Of a stretch of 25,802 nt of DNA, positions 7,180 through 14,863 are shown piece by piece; position 1 is the first letter of the stretch; each line of letters starts with the position of its first letter. A program made the position numbers and the translations under genes. This DNA comes from a virus. The DNA lies in the IMG/VR virus record IMGVR_UViG_3300025012_000269, positions 1-25,802 of that record. One strand, written 5' to 3'. A model generated the notes under the pieces. That model did no database searches. It saw nothing but the letters and a program-made list of their open reading frames with translations, and had not been told where the DNA came from.

Positions 7180-7221
7180 ATGAAATTAGAATTTTATTGG
7201 GGTGCGTATGGACATATCTAG
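7180..7221 (+). other. 13-codon leader ORF overlapping the LamG-like gene start
   Basis: ATG at 7180 has the best ribosome site in this interval (GAGGAGAA, 7169-7176) and encodes MKLEFYWGAYGHI before TAG at 7219. The LamG-like gene starts inside it in another frame, at 7202 or 7208, with no good site of its own. It may work by translational coupling, or it may be the displaced true N terminus of the larger gene (+1 frame relation). Confidence 0.35.
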
Positions 7222-7861
7222 ATTTTTTATACCGATAATTGCAGGGAAGAGGGCGGCTATTGCCCTCCCGTGGTATAGGGCTGGCGGCATTCCTGCCGCT
7301 AATTGTATTGGGGCATACAAGGCATTGGGGACAGGGAATATAGCCGCAAGTTATGTTAACCTTGCGAATCCAGGAACTTACGACTTAACAACTGCTTCTG
7401 CTCCCACATTTGATGCTTCATACGGATGGGCTTTTGACGGTATTTCACAATACTTAGGCAGCGGCATCGTACCCGTAAATAATCAAACGTGGTCAATGGC
7501 GATTCGATATACGGATGCGAATGGGATATTGGCGGGAATTGATAGTCCCGGCGCAAATGACTTTTATCTTGCGTATAACGTTTATTATTCTAGTGTCACC
7601 TTACTCATCAAATCACCCACAAAGGCTTCTGGAATACTGATGATGTGCGGCGCAAATGCGTACCGAGAAACAACCCTTGAAGGGACAATTCCAGCGGGTT
7701 CTGCTTCAAATACCCGACCTATTTGGATAGGTGCAAACGGAGCTGCAACTCCGGTTTCATTTTCAGTATCGAAAATACAAGCTATCGCAATTTGGAATAT
7801 TGACATCAGCGCATATCAACCACAAGTTCACGCGGCAATGGCGGCATTAGCAAACCCTTAG
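7202..7861 (+). CDS. LamG/concanavalin-like virion protein (fiber head half), 219 aa
   Basis: Predicted receptor-binding or fiber-associated domain. The pattern AANCIGAYKALGTGNIAASYVNL, then GWAFDGISQYLGSG, a WSMAIRYT strand, and a terminal IQAIAIWNIDISAYQPQVHAAMAAL helix fits LamG-like jelly-roll proteins common in phage tails and fibers. The start is uncertain: GTG 7202 or ATG 7208, both without a clear ribosome site and both overlapping a 13-codon upstream ORF. The stop TAG (7859-7861) is preceded by A-AAC-CCT, a possible -1 slippery site, and followed by a GC-rich hairpin. Reading on in the -1 frame gives an N-terminal beta-helix-like strand, so this gene and the next may have been one fiber protein. 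Confidence 0.7.
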   Translation: MRMDISRFFIPIIAGKRAAIALPWYRAGGIPAANCIGAYKALGTGNIAASYVNLANPGTYDLTTASAPTFDASYGWAFDGISQYLGSGIVPVNNQTWSMAIRYTDANGILAGIDSPGANDFYLAYNVYYSSVTLLIKSPTKASGILMMCGANAYRETTLEGTIPAGSASNTRPIWIGANGAATPVSFSVSKIQAIAIWNIDISAYQPQVHAAMAALANP

Positions 7862-7880
7862 ACCCCGGGGACACGCCGGG
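7852..7880 (+). promoter_or_regulatory. Candidate -1 ribosomal frameshift site
   Basis: Heptamer A-AAC-CCT (7852-7858) fits X-XXY-YYZ in the LamG frame, directly precedes the TAG stop, and is followed after 5 nt by a 5-bp all-GC hairpin (7864-7868 with 7876-7880, 7-nt loop). A -1 shift adds 18 residues ending GYEGIYYASAG and stops at TAA 7912-7914. The heptamer is not among the strongest known slippery sequences. Confidence 0.3.
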
Positions 7881-7913
7881 TTACGAAGGCATTTATTATG
7901 CGAGTGCAGGCTA

Positions 7914-9293
7914 ATGACAAGAGGTGATGGTTCACTCAATAGTCCGTGGGATTTGGCAACTGCATTAGCTGTTAATGCAGTTCCGCCAGGTTGTACGTTG
8001 TATTTAAGAGGCGGTACTTATACCGGAGATTTCACCTGTAATTTGAATGGAACTCTTGCCAGTCCAATCCTAATAAAACCGTATCCGGGTGAAAGGGTAA
8101 TTATTGATGGTTCGTTGGCGATTGATGGCTCATACACTCACTGGTATAACATTGAAAAGACACAAACTGGCGTTGGGAGGTGGTCTGACGAGGAGGGGTC
8201 TAATCCGGTAACTCTTGATAAGGGAAATATCGTCTTTACTGGCGTTGGGGTTAAGTTAATCAACTGGATTGTTTATGACCAGGTTGGTGACGGTATCGGT
8301 TGGTGGGCTGCGTCAAGCGGAGCAGAGCTATACGGGTGTGTGATATTCAACAATGGTTGGCTCTCCACCGATAGAGGACACGGACATTCAATTTATACCC
8401 AAAACAATACCGCTAACGCGGCTAAGTCAATAAAACATTGTATTCTTGCACAAGAGTTCGGGTCAAATTCATCTAATCTTTCTCTTTACGGGTCTGCTGG
8501 CGAACTATCCCATTATGTTATTGATGGAATGATAGCGATTACTGGCAGGACTTTACTTGGCGGAGGAGAACCACTCACGGATGTTTTAGTAAAAAACTCT
8601 CACGTTTACGGCGAAATGCAGTTTGGATATTCAAATATCGAAAACAATGAGTTTACCCTGCAAGATAGTATTGTGGTCAATCCAGTTGCCAACGCTTTTA
8701 GAATGATGTCAATAAAAACTGCAAATATTACTAACTGCATTCTGGCAAATGTTGAAACCTCTCCCGCACCATTAGGAAGTGACGTTATTGTTTATACCTA
8801 TGACCGACTTGCTGCTGGGTATCTTGAGTTTATCGGAACTGGGAATAATTATCACTACACCGGAACAGAAGAAAAGCAGTTTATCTATAACCACCCTGAG
8901 GCAACTAGTCTAAAAACTTTCGCAGAGTGGCAGACGCTAACCGGAAGCGATGCTGATAGTACCTACTCAACTTCTGCCCCTGCTGATTCAGTTCATGTAA
9001 TCCCGAATGAATATGATGCCAACAAGGGAATAATCGTTGTCTGGAATCACACCGGAGCGGATTCTGTGAACGTGGATTTGACAGGGTTACTTGCAAGTGG
9101 TGATACCTACAGGCTGCGAAGCGCGATCAATTACTTCGGTGATGTGGCAACCGGAACTGTCGGAGCAGGGGATGTTATTGCTGTTGATATGAGAGCCATA
9201 AGCCACAGTGTTGCAATTCCGAGGGATTGGGAAACGGCTTTGATTGATACCACGTTCCCGAAATTCGGGTGCTTCGTCATTGAGAAAACATAA
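7914..9293 (+). CDS. Right-handed parallel beta-helix fiber/tailspike-like protein, 459 aa
   Basis: Predicted tailspike or fiber shaft domain of the pectate-lyase-like fold. The N-terminal GDGSLNSPWDLATAL and CTLYLRGGTYTGDF segments are the classic opening of beta-helix proteins. Repeating strand turns follow (LYGCVIFNNGW, IKHCILAQEFG, NSHVYGE, LQDSIVVNP, ITNCILANV), and a beta-sandwich-like C-terminal part with VWNHTGADSVNVDLTGL. The usual preceding strand (YY-x-S-x-G-N-D) is missing from this frame but present upstream in another frame as YYASAG. ATG 7914 overlaps the stop of that frame (TAATG) and has no good ribosome site. It is therefore probably translated by coupling or frameshift, or is a broken gene. 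It may bind or cut surface polysaccharide. Confidence 0.75.
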   Translation: MTRGDGSLNSPWDLATALAVNAVPPGCTLYLRGGTYTGDFTCNLNGTLASPILIKPYPGERVIIDGSLAIDGSYTHWYNIEKTQTGVGRWSDEEGSNPVTLDKGNIVFTGVGVKLINWIVYDQVGDGIGWWAASSGAELYGCVIFNNGWLSTDRGHGHSIYTQNNTANAAKSIKHCILAQEFGSNSSNLSLYGSAGELSHYVIDGMIAITGRTLLGGGEPLTDVLVKNSHVYGEMQFGYSNIENNEFTLQDSIVVNPVANAFRMMSIKTANITNCILANVETSPAPLGSDVIVYTYDRLAAGYLEFIGTGNNYHYTGTEEKQFIYNHPEATSLKTFAEWQTLTGSDADSTYSTSAPADSVHVIPNEYDANKGIIVVWNHTGADSVNVDLTGLLASGDTYRLRSAINYFGDVATGTVGAGDVIAVDMRAISHSVAIPRDWETALIDTTFPKFGCFVIEKT

Positions 9294-9322
9294 AATAGTC
9301 ATTTTATTAATTTTGTTTACCC

Positions 9323-9352
9323 TTGACAAAAAATAGAAATATGTGTTAGTAT
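9323..9352 (+). promoter_or_regulatory. Sigma-A promoter for the exonuclease-PhoH cassette
   Basis: TTGACA (9323-9328) and TAGTAT (9347-9352) with an 18-bp spacer, and TG one base before the -10 (ATGTGTTAGTAT), an extended -10. The upstream TTTACCC is identical to that at 2019-2025. It belongs to the same promoter family as those at 1993, 2026 and 19143. Confidence 0.8.
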
Positions 9353-9365
9353 TATCAATATTGGT

Positions 9366-9455
9366 TTCCTTGGTTGTGACTAGTACGTCATCCCCGCTGA
9401 TTATTCATTTATTTGTTTATTACGGGAGTAGTTGCAACTACTACCAGCCAAGGAA
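9366..9455 (+). ncRNA. Structured 5' leader of the exonuclease mRNA
   Basis: A closing stem of 11 bp with one G-U (9366-9376 with 9445-9455, core TCCTTGG/CCAAGGA) begins about 7 nt into the transcript. It encloses three possible hairpins: TGAC/GTCA (9377-9390), CCCG/CGGG (9393-9426) and the perfect 14-nt palindrome GTAGTT-GC-AACTAC (9428-9441). The real start codon lies 36 nt beyond it. Class unknown; folding is inferred by eye. Confidence 0.5.
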
Positions 9456-9490
9456 TAAATATCATCAAAAACGTTTTAAGGAGTACTATA

Positions 9491-10492
9491 TTGTCTAGAA
9501 TTCATTTAATCGATGACAGAATTTTTCAAGAGATTACAGAAGTAAAACGACAATCGCAAGGAAAAGTCCCTTTTTGGAGAAAGTTATTTGAACAATATCA
9601 TAAAGAGGGAATTGCTTTTAAAGACGCAGAAGATCTCAGGGATTTGTATCGTAAGAAATGTAAGCAGTTGGGAATAAAATTTGATTTCACCTCCATGGAG
9701 GATAAGGCAAATATTAATAGAATGCCTGGTGCACGTGTGGGAATTATAGATATCGAAACACTCCCCATGCTTGCTTATACTTGGGGATTATGGGATCAAA
9801 ATATTGGATTAGAGCAAATTGTATCAGACATATGTGTTTTGAGTTGGGCAGGAAAATTCCTGAATGAATCCGAAATGTATTCTGATATTTTAACAAGTAA
9901 AGAGGCGGTTGCTAGGGATACTTCAAGAATAGCGCGTTCCTGCTGGGAGTTTCTATCAAAATGCGATGTGGTTATCGGACATAATTTTTCGTCATTTGAC
10001 ATCAAGCATATTAACAGCATGTTCCTAAAACACAATATGCCGCCACTAAAACAAGTGATTGTAGATACTCTTATGATTGCCAAACAAAACTTTCATTTTT
10101 CCAGCAATAAACTGGTTGCAATTAATAAGGAGTTGGGGATTAGAAATAAGCAGGAAAACGACGGCTTTCCTTTATGGGCTGGTTGCAGTAAAGGCGATTC
10201 AGGGTCTCTGAAGACTATGCTTGAATATAATATTAACGATATTTTTGCAACTGAAGAACTCGCTTTGAGATTCCGTCCCTATATACGCAATTTTAATATG
10301 GGATTGTATAACGATATAGATACAATACAGTGTCCGGTGTGCTCAAGTACCAATCTAAAATCCGAAGGCTTTTATTACACGCCAGCCGGAAAATGGGAAA
10401 GTATGAGATGTCAAGATTGTAAATGTATATCTAGAAAGAAACAAAACCTGCTTTCTAAGGATAAAAAGAAAAGTTTACTCATCAATTCATAA
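9491..10492 (+). CDS. DnaQ-like DEDDy 3'-5' exonuclease with C-terminal zinc ribbon, 333 aa
   Basis: Predicted exonuclease of the RNase H-like/DnaQ superfamily. Motif I is D87-I-E89-T, motif II is GHNFSSFD with D170, motif III is Y246-x3-D250, so it is DEDDy type and all four acidic residues are present. A C-terminal zinc ribbon has C281-x2-C284-x22-C307-x2-C310, followed by a basic tail. I prefer TTG at 9491 because AAGGAG lies seven bases upstream. The frame is open to 9413, but that extension lacks a ribosome site and runs through the leader hairpins. Likely role: phage replication, repair or host DNA breakdown. It is the first gene of an early-type cassette with a PhoH-like gene 23 bases downstream. 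Confidence 0.82.
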   Translation: MSRIHLIDDRIFQEITEVKRQSQGKVPFWRKLFEQYHKEGIAFKDAEDLRDLYRKKCKQLGIKFDFTSMEDKANINRMPGARVGIIDIETLPMLAYTWGLWDQNIGLEQIVSDICVLSWAGKFLNESEMYSDILTSKEAVARDTSRIARSCWEFLSKCDVVIGHNFSSFDIKHINSMFLKHNMPPLKQVIVDTLMIAKQNFHFSSNKLVAINKELGIRNKQENDGFPLWAGCSKGDSGSLKTMLEYNINDIFATEELALRFRPYIRNFNMGLYNDIDTIQCPVCSSTNLKSEGFYYTPAGKWESMRCQDCKCISRKKQNLLSKDKKKSLLINS

Positions 10493-10515
10493 CAGCTGAT
10501 ATCACAGGAGGTTGA

Positions 10516-11325
10516 TTGTATAACGGTATAAAAACCTTAGAGCTTTCTGAACAAGAACTTGCTGATTTTTATGACGGCGCATTAAAAGTTGATGCTTTGA
10601 AAAATCAATATCTGTTGCTAAAATTTGAAGATAAAATTGTAGATAAATTTAGATATGACGGTTCAAAATTTGTAAAATTACGATATAAAGAATTTGATTC
10701 GCAGATATTGGGTAAAATTAAGCCAAGGAATATGCGGCAGGAATTATACATGGATTTGCTGTGGAATGATAAAATTCCTGTAAAGGCAGCCCTAGGCATA
10801 GCCGGTTCTGGGAAAACTTTCCTCGCATCTGCTTTTGCCCTACAGGAGTTACAAAACGGAAAATACGAACGCCTAGTAATTATTAGGAACGGCATACCGG
10901 TTCAGGGCGTACCTTCACTTGGTATTCTTCCTGGCGACGCTACGGAAAAATTAAAAAGTTCCTGCATGTTCATGGCAGATATAATCGGTGATTTTTTCTT
11001 CGATAATTTCTTGCAGAGCAACAAGATTCAAATTACCTATCTCGGTGATATGCGGAGCAGAAGCATTAGTAATGCTATAATCCTTTGTAATGAGGCCCAA
11101 AACCTAAATACTGAGTTGATAAAGATGATCATAACCCGTGTAGGCGAGAATAGCCAGATCATATTTGATTTTGACCTCAGCCAAATCGATCATAAGAATT
11201 TCGAAAAAGACAACGGAATTTTATCTATGGTAGAAGGATTACAGGGTCACGAGATGTTTGGAATTGTGGAACTAGATAGGATTGAAAGATCCGCGGTTGC
11301 AAGACTTGCAGAACTGATAAAATAA
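10516..11325 (+). CDS. PhoH-like P-loop ATPase, 269 aa
   Basis: PhoH family ATPase, common in phages and of uncertain role (possibly RNA-related). Walker A is GIAGSGKT (residues 94-101), the family motif GILPGDATEKL is at 136-146, the Walker B-like segment is IILCNEAQN (188-196), followed by FDLSQID (218-224) and a terminal RIERSAVARLAELI region. Unusually, the first acidic residue of the family DEAQN motif is asparagine (N192); the glutamate E193 is kept. Start TTG 10516 with AGGAGG four bases upstream is rather close but in frame. Second gene of the early-type cassette. Confidence 0.85.
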   Translation: MYNGIKTLELSEQELADFYDGALKVDALKNQYLLLKFEDKIVDKFRYDGSKFVKLRYKEFDSQILGKIKPRNMRQELYMDLLWNDKIPVKAALGIAGSGKTFLASAFALQELQNGKYERLVIIRNGIPVQGVPSLGILPGDATEKLKSSCMFMADIIGDFFFDNFLQSNKIQITYLGDMRSRSISNAIILCNEAQNLNTELIKMIITRVGENSQIIFDFDLSQIDHKNFEKDNGILSMVEGLQGHEMFGIVELDRIERSAVARLAELIK

Positions 11326-11341
11326 CATCGCAGGAGGACGT

Positions 11342-11674
11342 ATGGATGAACCTGTTGAAGAATTCGTAGGTGAAAATGAAGAAGTTGAAAACCAGCAATG
11401 CGCGGATTGCAGTTATGGACATTATCCTGATTTTTGCATGGAATCTAATAACGAGCAAATGGCGCAAGGCGCTGCCGAATCCAGTTACATCTTGGGCTTT
11501 GTTTCCGTTCTCAACCAATTAGAATTGAGCGAGGGATCGCTGATGGATATTATTAGGATGAAGATTTCCCTTGGCTATCAAAAAGAATTACTTCGTATGC
11601 AATTGGCAAGCGAAGAGCGTAAAGCAAGTATTTATGCAAAGATGCCAAATACATATATTGATACAGATGAATAG
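11342..11674 (+). CDS. Hypothetical acidic protein, 110 aa
   Basis: Family not recognised. The N terminus is strongly acidic (about ten Glu or Asp in the first 20 residues), followed by a small cysteine cluster C-x2-C-x8-C around residues 20-32. The C-terminal half is predicted helical, with a heptad-like LRMQLASEERKASIYAKM stretch. ATG at 11342 with a perfect AGGAGG site, 16 bases after the PhoH-like gene, so it is co-transcribed with the exonuclease and PhoH. It is the last gene before a 234-base non-coding stretch. Its acidic, partly disordered look would suit a protein-binding adaptor; this is only a guess. Confidence 0.7.
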   Translation: MDEPVEEFVGENEEVENQQCADCSYGHYPDFCMESNNEQMAQGAAESSYILGFVSVLNQLELSEGSLMDIIRMKISLGYQKELLRMQLASEERKASIYAKMPNTYIDTDE

Positions 11675-11908
11675 TGAACAAATGTTTGTCCCTACCAGAT
11701 ATGGGACTAAGAAGAGGTCTGGCGCGAAATAGTTGACGTTACTCGCTATACGTCTAATAAAAGGGCGAGCACAAATTGAAAGATGCCCTCGCATATTATG
11801 GGGGAAGCCGTAACATAAGATGCCCCTCCTCTGCATAAGGGGAGGGGAAGAACAATATAAAATACAAATTTCATTGTCTATTATGGCGACAATAGAAAGG
11901 AAGAATAT
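11675..11908 (+). other. Hairpin-rich non-coding stretch between early cassette and tail genes
   Basis: No convincing gene. Perfect or near-perfect hairpins follow one another: GTCCC/GGGAC near 11687-11706, GACGT/ACGTC (11735-11754), GCGAG/CTCGC (11765-11792), a very stable 10-bp hairpin with a GCATA loop (11823-11847), and ATTGTC/GACAAT (11873-11893) directly before the next gene's ribosome site. No T-tract follows the strong hairpin, so it is not a standard terminator. It could be an RNA, a processing region or a long leader of the tail operon. Confidence 0.45.
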
Positions 11909-13453
11909 ATGGCAGTACCATCGTATACCACCGACCTTGTTGATATTGATCTAGGCGAAGCGGGTGGAAAAACTTGGGCTGAACCTACCGCTACAGGGTG
12001 GACTTATGGTGCCGCCCCCAGCGTTGATACAGAAAACTTTATTCAAGGTTCTGGTTCAATATCCAAGGCATTTAATGCTGTTGGCGTGGGCGGGATGATG
12101 GTTAACAACACTGCCGGAATTACTCTTCCAACTGATGGCGCTTTTTTCGGATGGTTTTATTGGGCTTCACCAAAGACACTGAATACCGACGTTAATGGCG
12201 GTATTCGCATGATGATCGGTAGTTCTCTGGCTAATTTTAATTCTTGGGATGTTGGTGGTAGCACAACCTATGTTTATGGTGGCTGGATTAATTATGCAGT
12301 AAATACCACCGTTGCCAGCGATGACGCTGTTGGAACAGGGCTTGGAAACTCACAGTATATAGGTGCGGCTTTCTGGAATCTCGACGCCATTACCAAGGGG
12401 TCGCCATGCTTGGCAGACGGTTTTAGATATGGTCGCGGTGAGGCAAGACTTGCCGACGGTGAGACTGATAATTACGCCACCTTTTCTGGATTTGCGGCTA
12501 TCAATGACAATTCTGCTAACAGATGGGGGTTGATTCAGTCTGTCAACGGATCATATCTTGTAAAAGGACTTATTGTTTTCGGATATGGTTCGGCTGTAGA
12601 TTTTAGAGATTCTAACAAATCGCTTTTTATTCAAAATACGGGTAAAGTAACTTCTAATTTTAATACATTTGAAGTTAGAAACGTTGGTAGCAGAGTGGAT
12701 TTAACTTCTATTACCGTCACTGCTTTGGGAACGGTTTCGAAGGGAAGATGGATCACCACCGATAATGCCGTTCAAAATATTACCAACTGTGTTTTTACAG
12801 ATATGGATGTTTTTGGATATGCTTCGAATTCGACATTATTGGGAACTACTTTCCGCCGATGTGGATTAGTTACACAAAATAGCGCAACATTAACTAATTG
12901 TACTTTCGATTCTACGGCAGATGCAACTAAGGCGTTACTATCCAATAACCCCACGCTGATCACCGGATGTAAATTTGTCTCCGCTGGCACAAAACACGCT
13001 GTTGAGATAAACGCCTCCGGCGAATATAGCCTGGTCGGTAATACTTTTACCGGATATGCCGCAGCCCATGGTTCAACGGGCAATGAAGTTATTTATAATA
13101 ATTCCGGTGGCCATGTCATTCTTAATGCAAGCAATAACATCGGCGTGGTTTCATATCGTAATGGCGATGGTGCAACCACAAGTGTTGTTTCTTCAATCAT
13201 TCTTACTATTTCAGGACTAAAAGACGGCTCCGATATTTCTATTCTAAATGCCGGTACAGAAACAGAACGGATTAATGTGCAAGAAAATTCTGGAACAACG
13301 TATAATTACAATTATACAAGTGCTGGTGAAAGCGTGGATATAGGAATATTTAAATCTGGATATATACCTTTATATGTTAGAGGCTATATCCTAGGTGCAA
13401 CCAATGGTTCTTTACCTATTAGTCAAGTAATTGACAGGGCATATTTGGAATAG
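11909..13453 (+). CDS. Large virion protein with beta-helix-like region and DRAYL tail, 514 aa
   Basis: Predicted structural (tail or fiber) protein. The first 200 residues are beta-rich and glycine-rich, resembling a LamG-like or capsid-binding N-terminal part (TDLVDIDLGEAGG, GAFFGWFYWASP). Residues about 230-400 show irregular repeated strands with asparagine/threonine turns (ITNCVFTDMD, LTNCTFDST, ITGCKFVSAG, LVGNTFTG), typical of a right-handed beta-helix. The last 100 residues look Ig-like (LTISGLKDGSDISILNAGTE). The C terminus ends VIDRAYLE, shared with the next protein. ATG at 11909, site AAAGGAAG about seven bases upstream. Position and composition support a virion role. Confidence 0.72.
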   Translation: MAVPSYTTDLVDIDLGEAGGKTWAEPTATGWTYGAAPSVDTENFIQGSGSISKAFNAVGVGGMMVNNTAGITLPTDGAFFGWFYWASPKTLNTDVNGGIRMMIGSSLANFNSWDVGGSTTYVYGGWINYAVNTTVASDDAVGTGLGNSQYIGAAFWNLDAITKGSPCLADGFRYGRGEARLADGETDNYATFSGFAAINDNSANRWGLIQSVNGSYLVKGLIVFGYGSAVDFRDSNKSLFIQNTGKVTSNFNTFEVRNVGSRVDLTSITVTALGTVSKGRWITTDNAVQNITNCVFTDMDVFGYASNSTLLGTTFRRCGLVTQNSATLTNCTFDSTADATKALLSNNPTLITGCKFVSAGTKHAVEINASGEYSLVGNTFTGYAAAHGSTGNEVIYNNSGGHVILNASNNIGVVSYRNGDGATTSVVSSIILTISGLKDGSDISILNAGTETERINVQENSGTTYNYNYTSAGESVDIGIFKSGYIPLYVRGYILGATNGSLPISQVIDRAYLE

Positions 13454-13465
13454 AAGGAGGCGTTT

Positions 13466-14854
13466 ATGGGATATAAGATTATAGATCCCGATGATCTCGT
13501 TGTCGGTACTGAGATAACTTTTGATTTTGGGGCAAAAACATTTACATTGATTGAAGCCGGAAACCTTACGGCGAAAGACGGAGTAACAGGTAACGCTATT
13601 TGGGCAAAATTTGTGGATTTGTGGACAACCGCCACTTATCAGCCCTATCCATTCCCCATGAATGTGCTCGACGCCCGTTCTGGTCAATACATTTTTGGTC
13701 AAGACCCTGGTGGCAGCTACAACGGATGGAAACCCGCAGGCGATACCACGAGGCAAATGATTCGAGACGCCGGGTGGAGTGAATATTCTAATGCCGGAGT
13801 ATTGAATAGACAGTATGTGGGTTTGGTCGGTTTAGCGTCTGGTTTTCCCGCGGGAGCACAATTCTATTATCAACGCGATTCCGGCGGCACTGCTTACGAT
13901 TTCACCTTTACAGATTCCCCAAATGAAGGCATACAGGTTTATGGCGATGCCGCAAACGGCGATTTTGATAATCGTTCTTATTTTAAATTATTCTGCCGTG
14001 AAGCAAATTATACCTACGACGACGCCGTATTAGGAGATGTTGGTGAGTCCGGTACGGGCGCATTTAAAGTTTCTCTGCCTATTTCCGTTGGTGCAGACTT
14101 GAAAATTACAGATGACGACGCCTCCATGACTGGTGCACCGTATTCAAGTATCGATCTTGAATATTTTGGCGTTAATCAGAGCAAACAGGTTGGTAGTCAG
14201 TCATATAACTTCCGAACTATTATAGATAATACCATCGCTAATGCTACTCTGGAAGAAATTTATACCAAGATGCAATATAATCTCCGACAAGCCGGGGATA
14301 TTGATGATGGTGCAGGAAGTGTAACGGGTCAAACAGCAAATCAGTTATGCTACTTTGTTGGCGACACCCTTTATACCACCGCCGGAGTGTTTATTGAAGG
14401 GGTTATTGCAGCAGACTTAAATCGTATTTATTTCCTTCCGTATGGCTCTTCGCCTGGTAACGAAGTCTATTATCCTTATGCGGCTGCCGGAACATTGAAT
14501 TTCAACACGGCTTTAACCGCAGGTGGAACAGGCTATTATCGCATGTATTTTGCCAATGACGACGCCGGAGGCAATTTGGGTTATGATTACGGAACAGCCG
14601 ACGCCATTACAGTTAATGATAATGACGGCGTTCCGATTACCGGAGCGATATCTGCTGCGTCTATTGGGTTTTCTTATGATTACGACGGCAATGTGCAACG
14701 AGGCACTGGAAGCAATGGCGACGACGCACCTATTGTTGTTGTAGCCGGTAATGCCGGAAGCGCTAAACCAGTCGTAGCCACAGGTACAATTTCTAGAAGC
14801 AAGGGTATATCCATTACGCTAACAGCCGAGGCAGATCGGGCTTATCTCGATTAA
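13466..14854 (+). CDS. Virion structural protein, 462 aa
   Basis: Predicted tail-region structural protein. It is beta-rich, aromatic and almost free of cysteine, with an N-terminal VDLWTTATYQPYPFPMNVLDARSGQYIFG segment of a kind often seen in uncultured phage virion proteins, and many NDD/DYDG turns. Its C terminus (ADRAYLD) matches that of the upstream protein (IDRAYLE). ATG at 13466 with a strong AAGGAGG site, 12 bases after the preceding stop. It belongs to a tight set of structural genes with the next three. No enzymatic motif seen; exact position in the virion unknown. Confidence 0.72.
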   Translation: MGYKIIDPDDLVVGTEITFDFGAKTFTLIEAGNLTAKDGVTGNAIWAKFVDLWTTATYQPYPFPMNVLDARSGQYIFGQDPGGSYNGWKPAGDTTRQMIRDAGWSEYSNAGVLNRQYVGLVGLASGFPAGAQFYYQRDSGGTAYDFTFTDSPNEGIQVYGDAANGDFDNRSYFKLFCREANYTYDDAVLGDVGESGTGAFKVSLPISVGADLKITDDDASMTGAPYSSIDLEYFGVNQSKQVGSQSYNFRTIIDNTIANATLEEIYTKMQYNLRQAGDIDDGAGSVTGQTANQLCYFVGDTLYTTAGVFIEGVIAADLNRIYFLPYGSSPGNEVYYPYAAAGTLNFNTALTAGGTGYYRMYFANDDAGGNLGYDYGTADAITVNDNDGVPITGAISAASIGFSYDYDGNVQRGTGSNGDDAPIVVVAGNAGSAKPVVATGTISRSKGISITLTAEADRAYLD

Positions 14855-14863
14855 GGAGTAACG

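Noticed and set aside
9291-9306. TAAAAT-AGTC-ATTTTA hairpin after the beta-helix gene as a terminator
   Set aside because: Six A-T pairs only and no real T-run; likely too weak.
9413-9490. 26-codon N-terminal extension of the exonuclease from an upstream TTG
   Set aside because: No ribosome site there, and it would cover the leader structure; TTG 9491 has AAGGAG seven bases upstream.
11667-11732. 21-codon ORF overlapping the end of the 110-residue gene (ATGAATAG)
   Set aside because: It has a stop-start overlap but no ribosome site and runs into hairpins; too short to support. Further short frames to 11890 looked even less gene-like.
11823-11847. Strong hairpin considered as a terminator
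   Set aside because: No T-tract on either strand follows the stem, so a rho-independent terminator is not supported.
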